Below are positions 16,599-25,004 of a stretch of DNA of 64,000 bases, piece by piece. The stretch is from Marispirochaeta aestuarii. Its GTDB lineage: Bacteria; Spirochaetota; Spirochaetia; JC444; Marispirochaetaceae. Position numbers and translations under genes: made by a program. Each line of letters starts with the position of its first letter. The stretch's first letter is position 1. The notes under the pieces are model-generated. The model was not told the DNA's origin. It saw only the letters and a program-made list of their open reading frames with translations, and did not search any database. The stretch is from assembly GCF_002087085.1 (NCBI RefSeq), contig NZ_MWQY01000004.1:62001-126000 (forward strand), read 5' to 3'.

Positions 16599-19049
16599 TC
16601 AGACCACGGGAAAAGTAATGTAAAACACGGGGACAGGTTTGCGGGAAAGCGTAATACTCCCCTGAAGCTGTTTGACAAAGGCTGGAATCAGCTGCATCCC
16701 CAGGGACCGGGCATCGTTAAAATCGATATCCTCCGGGAAAGGACGTCCGGAATTGGAAAGCGTAAGGGAATATTCACCCCTGCTGAAATCCTGCGTCAAC
16801 TGTACCGTGAAGGACGGATCTTTTTCTTCACCGAAGCCGTGTTTGAGAGCGTTTATCGCTATCTCGTTCGTCAGCAGCGCGATGGGTATCGCCCTCCGGT
16901 GGTCCATGGAAATCTCCGCGACATCGTTGACTATCCGGATCGGGAACGATGAAAATGAAAAGACCGTTTCCAGGACCTCCTGCAGGTAGGTATGCAGATT
17001 TATACTTGAGAAGCTGTTTCCCCGGTACAACCTGGTGTTAAGAATATTGATGGCCTCAATATGCCGTTCTATATCCGACAGATCAACCTGATTCTCCAGT
17101 GTCGTACTTTTAAGCCTGATGAGGGACAGAATCATCGCCAGGTTATTCTTTGCCCGGTGACTGAACTCCTTCATCAGATAATCCTTTTCCTCCACCAGGG
17201 ACTGCAGATGCTGCTCTTCGTTTTTCCTGCCGGTAATGTCCCTGACTATTACAACAAGCGCATTCTCGTTGGGAAGAGGAGTCGCGCTTACTTCTACAAA
17301 GAGGCTGTTGTCTCCCGCGGTCCGATGAATCGTCTCAAAGGTTTCTCCTCCGCTCTCCATAATCCGGTGAAGATGGTCGTGAACATCCTTTCCTGTCTCC
17401 AGCAGATCGATATCCCCGATGGACATCTCCAGAAGCTCCGCTCTCGGGAATCCGGTCAGCGAACAGTAGGCACCGTTGACATCGGTTATGTGTGCATTGC
17501 CGTCGATCAACAGAAAACCGTCCTGCATGGTATGAACGATGGTTCGGTACTTTTCTTCCGCCAGCTTCTGTTCGCTTATATCCATATTAAATCCGACGAA
17601 GCGGACAGGAACACCTTCCGCATTGAAGATCGCCTTGCCGCGGCCAGATATCCAGCGATAGCTGCCGTCTTTGGCCCGCAGGCGAAAGACAGATTCGTAT
17701 ATATCCCTGGCCCCCGAAAGATACTCCTCCACACTCCTGAAGGCCTGCTCCCTGTCCTCAGGATGCAGCAGCTCGCTCCAGGCTTCGGATGTGTAGGGCA
17801 GTTCATCGGGATCATAGCCCAGCATGCGGGCGAAACGGTCTGAATGATATGCCTCGTTGGTTTCCAGGTTCCAGTCCCAGAGCCCGTCCCGGCTGCCTTC
17901 AACTGCCATACGCAGGCGTTCCTCGCTGATCATGAGGGATTCCTCTGCTGCCCTGAGACTGGAAATATCGTGAAAAATAGCCTGCAGGCAGTCATCGTGA
18001 ACCTTTTTACTGTTCATGATCACCGGGACAAGAGTCCCGTCTTTTTTCCGGATATTACGTTCCCGCTGTACGGTTTCACCCGCGTATACACGGCGGTAGG
18101 AGAGGGGATGCTCCGCCATTTCCTGCTGATCAAAAAGCACCCGGATATTTCTGCCCACCAGTTCTTCCCGGGAATACCCGGTAAGCTCGGTCATGTTTCT
18201 GTTAGCTTCGGTGATTATCCCCTCGGCATTGCCTATAAGAATGCCGTCTGCAGCCTGTTCAAAAATTGCCTTGAACCGATGTTCGCTTCTTTTCAGCTGT
18301 ATTTCGACTTCCTTCTTTTCACTGATGTCCCTGGTAATCGACAAAATATGAGGTTCGCCGTTCAGGGTGATCAATCGTGCCGACATCAGACCGGTTTTCC
18401 GACTGCCGTCCCTGCAGCGGAATACGGATTCCAAGTTCTCAACGATTCCGTCCTGTTTCAAGCCATTGACCAGTTTTTCCCGGTCCTCAGGTGATGCCCA
18501 GATATCGATATCGGAGGAGAGACGGCCGATAACATCTTCCCGGGTGAATCCGGTCATAGAAGTAAATCCTTCGTTGATATCCACATAGAGACCATCGAGC
18601 CTGTTGATGTTTATCGAATCCGGGCTGGTCATGAATGCAGCCCGATACTTCTGCTCGCTCTCTTTAATCTTCGACGAGGCATCGAAGAGCTTGTAGGCCA
18701 TCCGGATTGATTCGATCAGGATAAATTCCCCCGAATTCTTGAGAACATATCCGTACCCGCTGATCTGTTCCACCCGGTCAACGTACTGCTTTTCCGAGTG
18801 GCTGGTTAAAAAGATTATGGGAAGGTCCCGGATTTCGAGGATGCCCGCGGCCGCCGCTGTTCCGTCCATACCCTTGCCGAGATCGATATCCATGAGAACA
18901 AGGGAAATATCCGGATCCGATTGTACCAGGGATATGGCATCCTCTCCGTTTAACGCCGTATCAACAATAAAGTTGTGCTTTTTCAGTACCCGTGCTTCGG
19001 AGAGGGCGATAATAGATTCATCCTCGACCAGCAATATTTTTTTCGGCAT
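16599..19049 (-). CDS. Receiver-PAS(4)-HisKA_2 sensor kinase
   Basis: 816-residue cytoplasmic signalling protein. Order: receiver domain (about 1-125, phospho-acceptor Asp54 in VLMDIDLG), four PAS domains (about 135-255, 265-380, 385-500, 510-625), a HisKA_2 dimerisation region with the acceptor motif EFSHRAKNNL, and a HATPase with N box NEIAINALKHGF. HisKA_2 kinases of this build usually signal to a separate response regulator, often in stress or light and redox sensing. The receiver at the N-terminus suggests the kinase is itself an intermediate in a phosphorelay. No partner regulator is adjacent. No membrane segments. Confidence 0.93.
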   Translation of the reverse strand: MPKKILLVEDESIIALSEARVLKKHNFIVDTALNGEDAISLVQSDPDISLVLMDIDLGKGMDGTAAAAGILEIRDLPIIFLTSHSEKQYVDRVEQISGYGYVLKNSGEFILIESIRMAYKLFDASSKIKESEQKYRAAFMTSPDSININRLDGLYVDINEGFTSMTGFTREDVIGRLSSDIDIWASPEDREKLVNGLKQDGIVENLESVFRCRDGSRKTGLMSARLITLNGEPHILSITRDISEKKEVEIQLKRSEHRFKAIFEQAADGILIGNAEGIITEANRNMTELTGYSREELVGRNIRVLFDQQEMAEHPLSYRRVYAGETVQRERNIRKKDGTLVPVIMNSKKVHDDCLQAIFHDISSLRAAEESLMISEERLRMAVEGSRDGLWDWNLETNEAYHSDRFARMLGYDPDELPYTSEAWSELLHPEDREQAFRSVEEYLSGARDIYESVFRLRAKDGSYRWISGRGKAIFNAEGVPVRFVGFNMDISEQKLAEEKYRTIVHTMQDGFLLIDGNAHITDVNGAYCSLTGFPRAELLEMSIGDIDLLETGKDVHDHLHRIMESGGETFETIHRTAGDNSLFVEVSATPLPNENALVVIVRDITGRKNEEQHLQSLVEEKDYLMKEFSHRAKNNLAMILSLIRLKSTTLENQVDLSDIERHIEAINILNTRLYRGNSFSSINLHTYLQEVLETVFSFSSFPIRIVNDVAEISMDHRRAIPIALLTNEIAINALKHGFGEEKDPSFTVQLTQDFSRGEYSLTLSNSGRPFPEDIDFNDARSLGMQLIPAFVKQLQGSITLSRKPVPVFYITFPVV

Positions 19050-19085
19050 TCAGGTCCCCAGAACTCCACCGGCAAGATACCTAGA

Positions 19086-19114
19086 AGTATACGGGACTTT
19101 CAGCGGGAAAACAA
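19086..19114 (-). promoter_or_regulatory. Promoter of the receiver-PAS kinase gene
   Basis: Reading leftward: TTGTTT (19114-19109), 17-bp spacer, TATACT (19091-19086). The predicted transcript starts about 30-35 nt before the ATG at 19049. Confidence 0.55.
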
Positions 19115-19172
19115 ACAGCTCTGGTCGAAAATACGGGTCCCGGAAGAAAACGTCTGAGCACATAAACAGGCA

Positions 19173-19198
19173 GGCCGGCAGAAATTACCGGCCTTTTT
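19173..19198 (+). terminator. Orphan rho-independent terminator
   Basis: GGCCGG (19173-19178), 9-nt loop, CCGGCC (19188-19193), then TTTTT. It works only on the plus strand, yet the nearest upstream gene is on the minus strand, so it either ends an unannotated short transcript or protects the downstream lipoprotein gene from antisense read-through. The rest of 19050-19327 holds the divergent promoters; I see no gene in it. Confidence 0.65.
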
Positions 19199-19327
19199 CG
19201 TGCATCATGCACAACGCGGCTGCAGGGCATACCGGGATCAGCGGGAAAAATTGATTCGTCCCGGGAAATGTGATAGTCTGGAGTATAAACAATGGTTTAT
19301 CCATAAAAATGTATCGAGGAGTATCCC

Positions 19328-21565
19328 ATGAAAAAACCCGCAGCGGCAGCCGTTCTGTTTTACCTTGCCATCTTTACAGCTTTTATCCTTACAGGCTGCA
19401 GCGGCGGTGGGGCCGGGGGAGGAGAGCAACCCTATGCTCCTCAATCATCACTGGACGATATAATCCTGGACACGGATTTCTTACAACATGTCTATCTCGA
19501 CATTACCCAGAGTCAGATTGCCAATACATCCGTGGATATGGAATACAGCCTTACCGATGGATCCACCTGGGTGGACTGTACCGACAATCCCCAACCGGTG
19601 GTATTGACGGTCGGAACCGGAGTGTGGATCCGTAATGAAGGAGACGGTTCATCCGAGCGCTTTCTCGGCCAGGTGGATGCTTTATCCGGTCCCGATATTA
19701 ATGCGGGGGATGAGCTGTATGTCGGTGTCTATGACGCCGGAGCCAACACCTGGGACGATGTCTCCTCTGTGTCACCGGGAAATATCCTCAATATTCTTGC
19801 CTATATCCAAAATATCGGTACCGATGCCTGCCCTTCCGGTCACCGCTTCGACTTCTATATTTCGGATGACACGACAATAACGACTGCCGATACATTGATC
19901 CGCAGCTATGTGTATACCTCCGCTACAGCTGCCGGCGGAACAATGTCTTTCGTCCTCACCTTCCAGGTTCCCTCCGGCTTCTCCGCCGGGACCTACTACA
20001 TCGGATATATCGCCGACGCAGGGAATACTGTCAGCGAGATGAACGAGGGCAACAACACCTCCGCTCCCGAGGGGGTTACTCCGCTGATCGTCAAGGACAA
20101 TTCAGCAGTCCCGGGCGGGGCCGTTAAAATCTACAATTCCTGGGGTGAAGGGAACGGCTGGGAGAATAATGCCGACGGATACTACTGGATGCCCTACGAG
20201 GTCCTGAAAAATAACCGGATGCTGGTGAGCTACTACTACAACGATTTTACCCGGGAGTATAATCCCACCTCTGTACTGGTCTTTTCACTGACCCATCCGG
20301 AACGGGATAAGCTGCGCGTTACCGTCGGCCTGGGAGATCCAGCTGATCCGTATATGAAAAAAACATTTCAAAGTGAATGGAACAGCACAGACCTGATCAG
20401 CGGAGCGATCCCTTTTCCAGCCAACAGCATGATCCTGGATATAAGTGAGTTCGCAAGCGGCATCAACAGCTACGATCTCTTTTTCATGGTGGAAAATTCC
20501 AGCGGTACTTCCGGTTCACTTGGCAATCTGAGTCTCGAACTCTACGGCGATTATGATTCCCCCGCAATAAGAACGCTGAATTCTGTCTCCACCACATTAC
20601 CCGCAACCCTTTCTGCAAACGCAGAAACAACCGTATACCTCAGCACTGCAGGAGAACTGACCCTGACCGAACAACAGCAGATTCTCCCCATGTCCCGTTC
20701 CACGAGCCTGTCGGGCATTACTTTTAATGAACGTATGCCCTCCTCCGGAGAAATTGCCCGAAACATAGACCGCTACGGAGTGTATATTCCCGGAAAAAAC
20801 TACAACACAATAGTCAAGCAAGGTTTCGGAACCGGATATGCCCCCCCGTCTCGAAGCGTATGGGAAAGCACCAGGATCCTGGAGAGTATCGATACCGGAA
20901 TAACCAGGGGTACACTGCCCATGGCGGTTGACAACTCCGCCAGCGTTTATTTCCCCCCAACAGGCAATCAGGGATCCGAAGGTTCCTGTTCAGCCTTCTC
21001 GGTGGGCTATTACATCCAGACCTATACGGAAGCAAAGGAACACAACTGGGATCTTTCTTCAACAAGCTGGACCGGCGGCGCCACAGGTTCACCATCTTCA
21101 AACCTGGATAAAATTTTCAGCCCGGATTTTATCTATCATCAGATAAACGACGGCGGTGATAACGGGTCGAACATCATTCAGGCGGCCGGGCTGGTAACCA
21201 GAATCGGCGGCGCGACATGGAACACCATGCCCTACGATACTGCTGATTCAACCTCCTGGCCATCGGAGGCCGCCTGGCGGGAAGCCCCGAAATACCGGGG
21301 GCGGGAACCGGCCAAGTATTATTGGGACAATCTTTCAGCCGGTTATTTCGTTATAGAAGACGATTCAGGCATTCAGCTTCTGAAAAGTCTTCTCAACGCG
21401 GGCTACTGCGTCAGTACCGGTATTGCAGCAGAAACGGTGTATAACGGACTCGATATCAATGACGTCGTGAATTCGGCTGTTACGTGGACATCCACCAATC
21501 ATGCCCAGACTATTGTAGGCTATAAGGAGGGGACCTCGTGGGACCCGTCAAATCCCGACTCCTGA
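19328..21565 (+). CDS. Lipoprotein with CARDB domain and apparently permuted papain-like (C1A) peptidase
   Basis: 745 residues. Lipoprotein signal with lipobox LTGC (Cys24). A CARDB-type beta domain follows (about 125-255, ending in VSEMNEGNNTS). Next comes VKIYNSWGEGNGWENNADGYYW: NSWG (Asn270) is the motif that normally closes a C1A catalytic domain. A beta-sandwich-like stretch follows (about 290-410). Only later come the oxyanion Gln548 and catalytic Cys554 (QGSEGSCSAFS), then His725 (NHAQTIVGY). The chain stops 20 residues after the His, just where NSWG would normally follow. The Cys-His-Asn elements are thus all present but in the order Asn-Cys-His. The gene has GAGGAG before its ATG and a weak promoter (TTGATT 19251, TAGTCT 19274). 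Peptidase family confident; activity unproven. Confidence 0.85.
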   Translation: MKKPAAAAVLFYLAIFTAFILTGCSGGGAGGGEQPYAPQSSLDDIILDTDFLQHVYLDITQSQIANTSVDMEYSLTDGSTWVDCTDNPQPVVLTVGTGVWIRNEGDGSSERFLGQVDALSGPDINAGDELYVGVYDAGANTWDDVSSVSPGNILNILAYIQNIGTDACPSGHRFDFYISDDTTITTADTLIRSYVYTSATAAGGTMSFVLTFQVPSGFSAGTYYIGYIADAGNTVSEMNEGNNTSAPEGVTPLIVKDNSAVPGGAVKIYNSWGEGNGWENNADGYYWMPYEVLKNNRMLVSYYYNDFTREYNPTSVLVFSLTHPERDKLRVTVGLGDPADPYMKKTFQSEWNSTDLISGAIPFPANSMILDISEFASGINSYDLFFMVENSSGTSGSLGNLSLELYGDYDSPAIRTLNSVSTTLPATLSANAETTVYLSTAGELTLTEQQQILPMSRSTSLSGITFNERMPSSGEIARNIDRYGVYIPGKNYNTIVKQGFGTGYAPPSRSVWESTRILESIDTGITRGTLPMAVDNSASVYFPPTGNQGSEGSCSAFSVGYYIQTYTEAKEHNWDLSSTSWTGGATGSPSSNLDKIFSPDFIYHQINDGGDNGSNIIQAAGLVTRIGGATWNTMPYDTADSTSWPSEAAWREAPKYRGREPAKYYWDNLSAGYFVIEDDSGIQLLKSLLNAGYCVSTGIAAETVYNGLDINDVVNSAVTWTSTNHAQTIVGYKEGTSWDPSNPDS

Positions 21566-21936
21566 TCATACTCATGATCCCGGCAATTGCGGCTCCAGCG
21601 TTCTCTTCAGGTCCCCGGGAGAGAGCGCAGGAAAACGTGGTCAATCCAGCCCCGGAGACTGAAGCGTCAGGCGGTCTTACGGGGGGATTCAGGAAAGCGG
21701 AAAAGGACAATCCTCATGTAATCGAATCTGTCCGTTTTCTGAAAGCAGAAATGGACGCCCGGGGGATCAGGGTTCAGGAAGTCCGCAGTTCGGAAATCCA
21801 GGTTGTATCGGGATATAAAGTGCATCTTGTGGCTGAGTACCGAAAAAATGGAACCAGCGACGTTCTGGATGCCCTGATCTATCTGCCTCCCCGGGGAGAG
21901 CCTCAGTTATTATCGCTTACATACGGTGCTGAATAA
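21538..21936 (+). CDS. Small secreted protein of unknown function
   Basis: 132 residues from a GTG at 21538, with AAGGAGG 7 nt upstream, inside the 3' end of the peptidase gene (28-bp overlap in another frame). The N-terminus VGPVKSRLLIILMIPAIAAP is a signal peptide, so the product is exported. The mature part has alternating beta-like segments (VQEVRSSEIQVVSGYKVHLV) and ends in YGAE. Not recognised. Its coupling to the peptidase lipoprotein suggests a joint envelope role, perhaps as an inhibitor or partner, but nothing in the sequence proves this. Confidence 0.75.
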   Translation: MGPVKSRLLIILMIPAIAAPAFSSGPRERAQENVVNPAPETEASGGLTGGFRKAEKDNPHVIESVRFLKAEMDARGIRVQEVRSSEIQVVSGYKVHLVAEYRKNGTSDVLDALIYLPPRGEPQLLSLTYGAE

Positions 21937-21974
21937 AAAGCAGGAGTCAGCTGTACAGGTCTGAAGCTTCCCCC

Positions 21975-22703
21975 TCAGGCATACCACCGGCAAAACAGCC
22001 GCTGCAGCAGGTCCAGGACCGCAAAAAAGAGAAGTCCCGCCAGGCTCAGGGCCATGATGCCGGCGTACATACGGGTGTAGGAGATCCTGGACCAGCTGTC
22101 CATGATGTACCAGCCTATCCCCGTCTGAGTGGCGAAGGTCTCAGCCAGAAACAGCACCGCGAAGGCGGTCCCCAGAGTCAGCCTCAGGGAGCTGAAAATC
22201 CGCGGAAGCAGGGCAGGCAGAATCACGTGGACCAGAAGGTCCCGCCTGCTTCCCCCCAGGGTATAGAGAGAGTCGAAATAATGCCTGTTGATTCCCGCGG
22301 TTCCGTCCCGAATTTCCAGGTAAAACTGAAAGAAAACGATCAGGGCCACGAGAAATATCTTTGAAAGGTCCCCAAGCCCCAGAAAGAGCAGAATGATCGG
22401 CAGAAGGGCGATTTTCGGAACCGGAAAGAGAACATAGACCACGGGGCTCACGACAGAGTCCGCTGCGCCGACGGTCCCGGAAAGAATTCCCAGAACCAGG
22501 GCTGGAACAAAGGCCGCAGCCAGTGCGGCCAGCACGCGAAAGAGAGAAGAACCGAGATGGAGCATCAGTTCGCCCCTGACAATCTCCGTAAACATTTCAC
22601 GGCCGACGGACACGGGGGAGGGCAGAAAGGGCCGGGCCACCAGGAACGAAGCGATCCACCACAGGGCAAAGAGGAACACCACGGCAAAGGCTGTCCTTTT
22701 CAT
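21975..22703 (-). CDS. ABC importer permease (SsuC/TauC/NMT1-type)
   Basis: 242 residues with six hydrophobic segments and the binding-protein-dependent transport motif (TLGGSRRDLLVHVILPALLPRIF, the EAA loop, about residues 150-172). It is the last gene of the six-gene operon that starts with ubiD and overlaps the ATPase gene by 4 bp (ATGA). The family imports small organic anions or heterocycles: sulfonates, nitrate, thiamine precursors, aromatic acids. Confidence 0.92.
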   Translation of the reverse strand: MKRTAFAVVFLFALWWIASFLVARPFLPSPVSVGREMFTEIVRGELMLHLGSSLFRVLAALAAAFVPALVLGILSGTVGAADSVVSPVVYVLFPVPKIALLPIILLFLGLGDLSKIFLVALIVFFQFYLEIRDGTAGINRHYFDSLYTLGGSRRDLLVHVILPALLPRIFSSLRLTLGTAFAVLFLAETFATQTGIGWYIMDSWSRISYTRMYAGIMALSLAGLLFFAVLDLLQRLFCRWYA

Positions 22704-23452
22704 ATCCTGCCTCCGGCGGGCTTCGCGGTAATGCTTTCCAGGGTATTCCTGATTTCGACACAGCTGGAAAAAAAACCGCCGCTTTTTCGGTCCCCTGCCC
22801 TGGAGGATGTATTGCTGATCCTCGTGATGCCGCCCTGCATGTCCATTACATGAATCTCATCGCTCAGATAGGCGGCCTCTTCAATGCTGTGGGTAACCAG
22901 GATAATCGTCATGGCCCTCTCCCGGTGAACGGCAAGCAGGTAGTCCTGAAGCTGTTCCCGGGTCATGGCGTCCAGGGACGAGAAGGGTTCATCCAGGAGC
23001 ATCAGGTCCGGGTCGAGGACCAGGGAGCGCCCCACGGCGAGGCGTTGCTTCTCTCCTCCCGAGAGCTTTGCGGGATAGCTTTTTTCCTTGCCCCCGAGAC
23101 CCAGCTCCCCCAGGACCCGGTCGATCCTGAAAGCCCGTTCAGTCCGGGAAAAACCCCGGAGCCTGAGGCCCAGGGCCATGTTCTCGCAGACCGTCTTCCA
23201 CGGAAAGAGCCCGTACTCCTGCAGGATTACCGCCGTCTTCTCCCGTCCTCTTTGGGGAGCCTCCCCGTTCAGGAGCAGACCTCCCCGTTTGGCAGACAGG
23301 AGCCCGGCGATGAGATAAAGCAGGGTTGTCTTTCCGCAGCCCGATGGCCCTATGACCACATGCAGCTTCCCCGCCTCAAAGGAGTGGGAAAGTCCCCGGA
23401 ACACCCGCTGTCCGGAGCTATAGTCAAAATCCAGGTCCCGGATATGAATCAT
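22700..23452 (-). CDS. ABC importer ATPase (SsuB/TauB/NMT1-type)
   Basis: 250-residue nucleotide-binding subunit: Walker A GPSGCGKTT, Q-loop region LQEYGLFPW, signature LSGGEKQRLAVGRS, Walker B LMLLDEPFSSLD, and switch His in VTHSIEEA. About 30 extra C-terminal residues beyond the core. It lies 8 bp after the binding-protein gene and overlaps the permease by 4 bp, so it powers that importer. Confidence 0.95.
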   Translation of the reverse strand: MIHIRDLDFDYSSGQRVFRGLSHSFEAGKLHVVIGPSGCGKTTLLYLIAGLLSAKRGGLLLNGEAPQRGREKTAVILQEYGLFPWKTVCENMALGLRLRGFSRTERAFRIDRVLGELGLGGKEKSYPAKLSGGEKQRLAVGRSLVLDPDLMLLDEPFSSLDAMTREQLQDYLLAVHRERAMTIILVTHSIEEAAYLSDEIHVMDMQGGITRISNTSSRAGDRKSGGFFSSCVEIRNTLESITAKPAGGRI

Positions 23453-23460
23453 CTAAGGTT

Positions 23461-24408
23461 TTATTGCTCCAGTTCTTCAACTACGGCATCAAAACAGAGA
23501 TCCTCGTATTCCGGAGGGGCTTCAATCATTCCGCGCCGCATCATCCAGTCGGCGGCAGCGCTTATCTCCTCCCGTTCCGGAAGCCGGGGATACTCATACT
23601 CCACAAAGGAGAAGCTTTCCCTGATCACCGGCGGAAATCCCATTACGTCCACCAGAAAATCCCGGTAGGCGTCAGGATCGGTGTTGATATTCCTGCAGGC
23701 TTCCCAGTAGGCCCGGTAGACCCGCACTATCTCATCGGAGCGCTCCCGGAGGACCTCCCCGTCAAAGAGCATGACCCCCGGATCCATACCCAGGGCATTG
23801 CTGTCTCCCAGGGGCACCGCACCTCTGGCCACCGCGAGGGCATAGAGAGGTTCAGGAAGACAGGCTGCAGGGAGCTTTCCGTTAAGAAGAAGTTCCATCC
23901 TTACCGGGATTTTGGGTACCGCCAGGGGCTTGAACCCGGAATCCGGAATCCCTGCCTCGCTGAGCAGGCTGGAGGCCACGTACTCGATCACGGTATTGGA
24001 TGAGACACCGATCTCCTTTCCTGCAAGATCCGCGGGGCTCCCGGCATTCGATCCCGGGGCGGCGGCCAGCCCGTAGCGTCCGGTGGTAATGGAGGCAATC
24101 CGGACGTCCATGCCCCCGGTAAAAAGGAGGATCGATCCGATGGCATCGGCAATGATTCCATCGATCTGCCCTGCCTGGAAGGCTGCATCCCGTTCCACGG
24201 GATTCTGAAACATCACCAGTTCAACCGCCGCCCCTGCATCGGAAAAACGACCCTCCTCCCGGGCGACCAGAAAAGGCAGGGAATCGGCATCCGGGAGAAG
24301 TCCGATTTTAAGGGCCTCGTCAGGTTTTTCACCGGCACCTCCGGCAAAGAGCAGGGCGGAAACAGAAAACAGCAGAATGAGAAAAATTGTTGTTCGTTGT
24401 GCAGACAT
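23461..24408 (-). CDS. ABC importer substrate-binding protein (NMT1/SsuA-like)
   Basis: 315 residues with an N-terminal signal (TTIFLILLFSVSALLFAGGAGE; no clear lipobox Cys). The two-lobed NMT1-like fold is shown by KIGLLPDADSLPF at the start, the hinge region DLAGKEIGVSS and AACLPEPLYALAVARG. Its ATG overlaps the ubiX stop in TAATG, a coupling that binds the transporter to the ubi genes. The ligand is unknown; the context suggests an aromatic or quinone-pathway compound. The same fold also occurs in MqnA/MqnD-type enzymes, but the signal peptide and the adjacent ATPase and permease argue for transport. Confidence 0.9.
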   Translation of the reverse strand: MSAQRTTIFLILLFSVSALLFAGGAGEKPDEALKIGLLPDADSLPFLVAREEGRFSDAGAAVELVMFQNPVERDAAFQAGQIDGIIADAIGSILLFTGGMDVRIASITTGRYGLAAAPGSNAGSPADLAGKEIGVSSNTVIEYVASSLLSEAGIPDSGFKPLAVPKIPVRMELLLNGKLPAACLPEPLYALAVARGAVPLGDSNALGMDPGVMLFDGEVLRERSDEIVRVYRAYWEACRNINTDPDAYRDFLVDVMGFPPVIRESFSFVEYEYPRLPEREEISAAADWMMRRGMIEAPPEYEDLCFDAVVEELEQ

Positions 24409-25004
24409 TACGACTCCTGACCCGAATTCCAGCGGCGCGCCCTGGATGACGGGAGCCCCAGAAGGTCGAGGACCCGGTAAAGGCTCTGGTCAACAAGCTC
24501 GTCGATGCTTTTCGGCTGGGTATAAAATGCGGGAACAGGGGGCATGATAATGCCCCCCGCCCGGGTTACTTTCAGCATGTTCTCCAGGTGTATCCCCGAA
24601 AGGGGGGTCTCCCTGGTCAGCAGAATCAGGGGACGCCGTTCCTTGAGGCTCACGTCCGCCGCCCGTTCCACCAGGGAATCGGAGGTTCCGGAAGCGATTC
24701 GTCCCAGGGCGCCCATGGAACAGGGAGCCGCGACCATACCCCGGGTAAGGAATGAACCCGAGGCGATGGGGGAAAAATAATCCGTAATCTCCGGGGTTTC
24801 AAGGCTCCCGACGGCGCGAAACTCCCGCAGCCACTCGTCCCGGCTCCGGCCGGTCTCCTGCAGGATTACATCCTCACCGTTTCTCGAGAGGAGCAGATAA
24901 AGGGGTATACCCTGCTCCATCAAGAGCTGCACCAGACGCAGACCGTAAACGGCGCCGCTTGCTCCGGTGATGGCGACGACAACGGGGAGTCCACGTTCAG
25001 CCAT
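24408..25004 (-). CDS. ubiX: UbiX-like flavin prenyltransferase
   Basis: Makes the prenylated FMN cofactor that UbiD decarboxylases need. 198 residues from the ATG at 25004 (GGAGG 5 nt upstream); an in-frame extension to 25040 would lie inside ubiA. Family features: VVVAITGASGAVYGLRL (Rossmann-like FMN-binding start), then VAAPCSMGALGRIASG and LLTRETPLSGIHLENML. Overlaps ubiA by 8 bp upstream and the binding-protein gene by 1 bp downstream. Confidence 0.95.
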   Translation of the reverse strand: MAERGLPVVVAITGASGAVYGLRLVQLLMEQGIPLYLLLSRNGEDVILQETGRSRDEWLREFRAVGSLETPEITDYFSPIASGSFLTRGMVAAPCSMGALGRIASGTSDSLVERAADVSLKERRPLILLTRETPLSGIHLENMLKVTRAGGIIMPPVPAFYTQPKSIDELVDQSLYRVLDLLGLPSSRARRWNSGQES

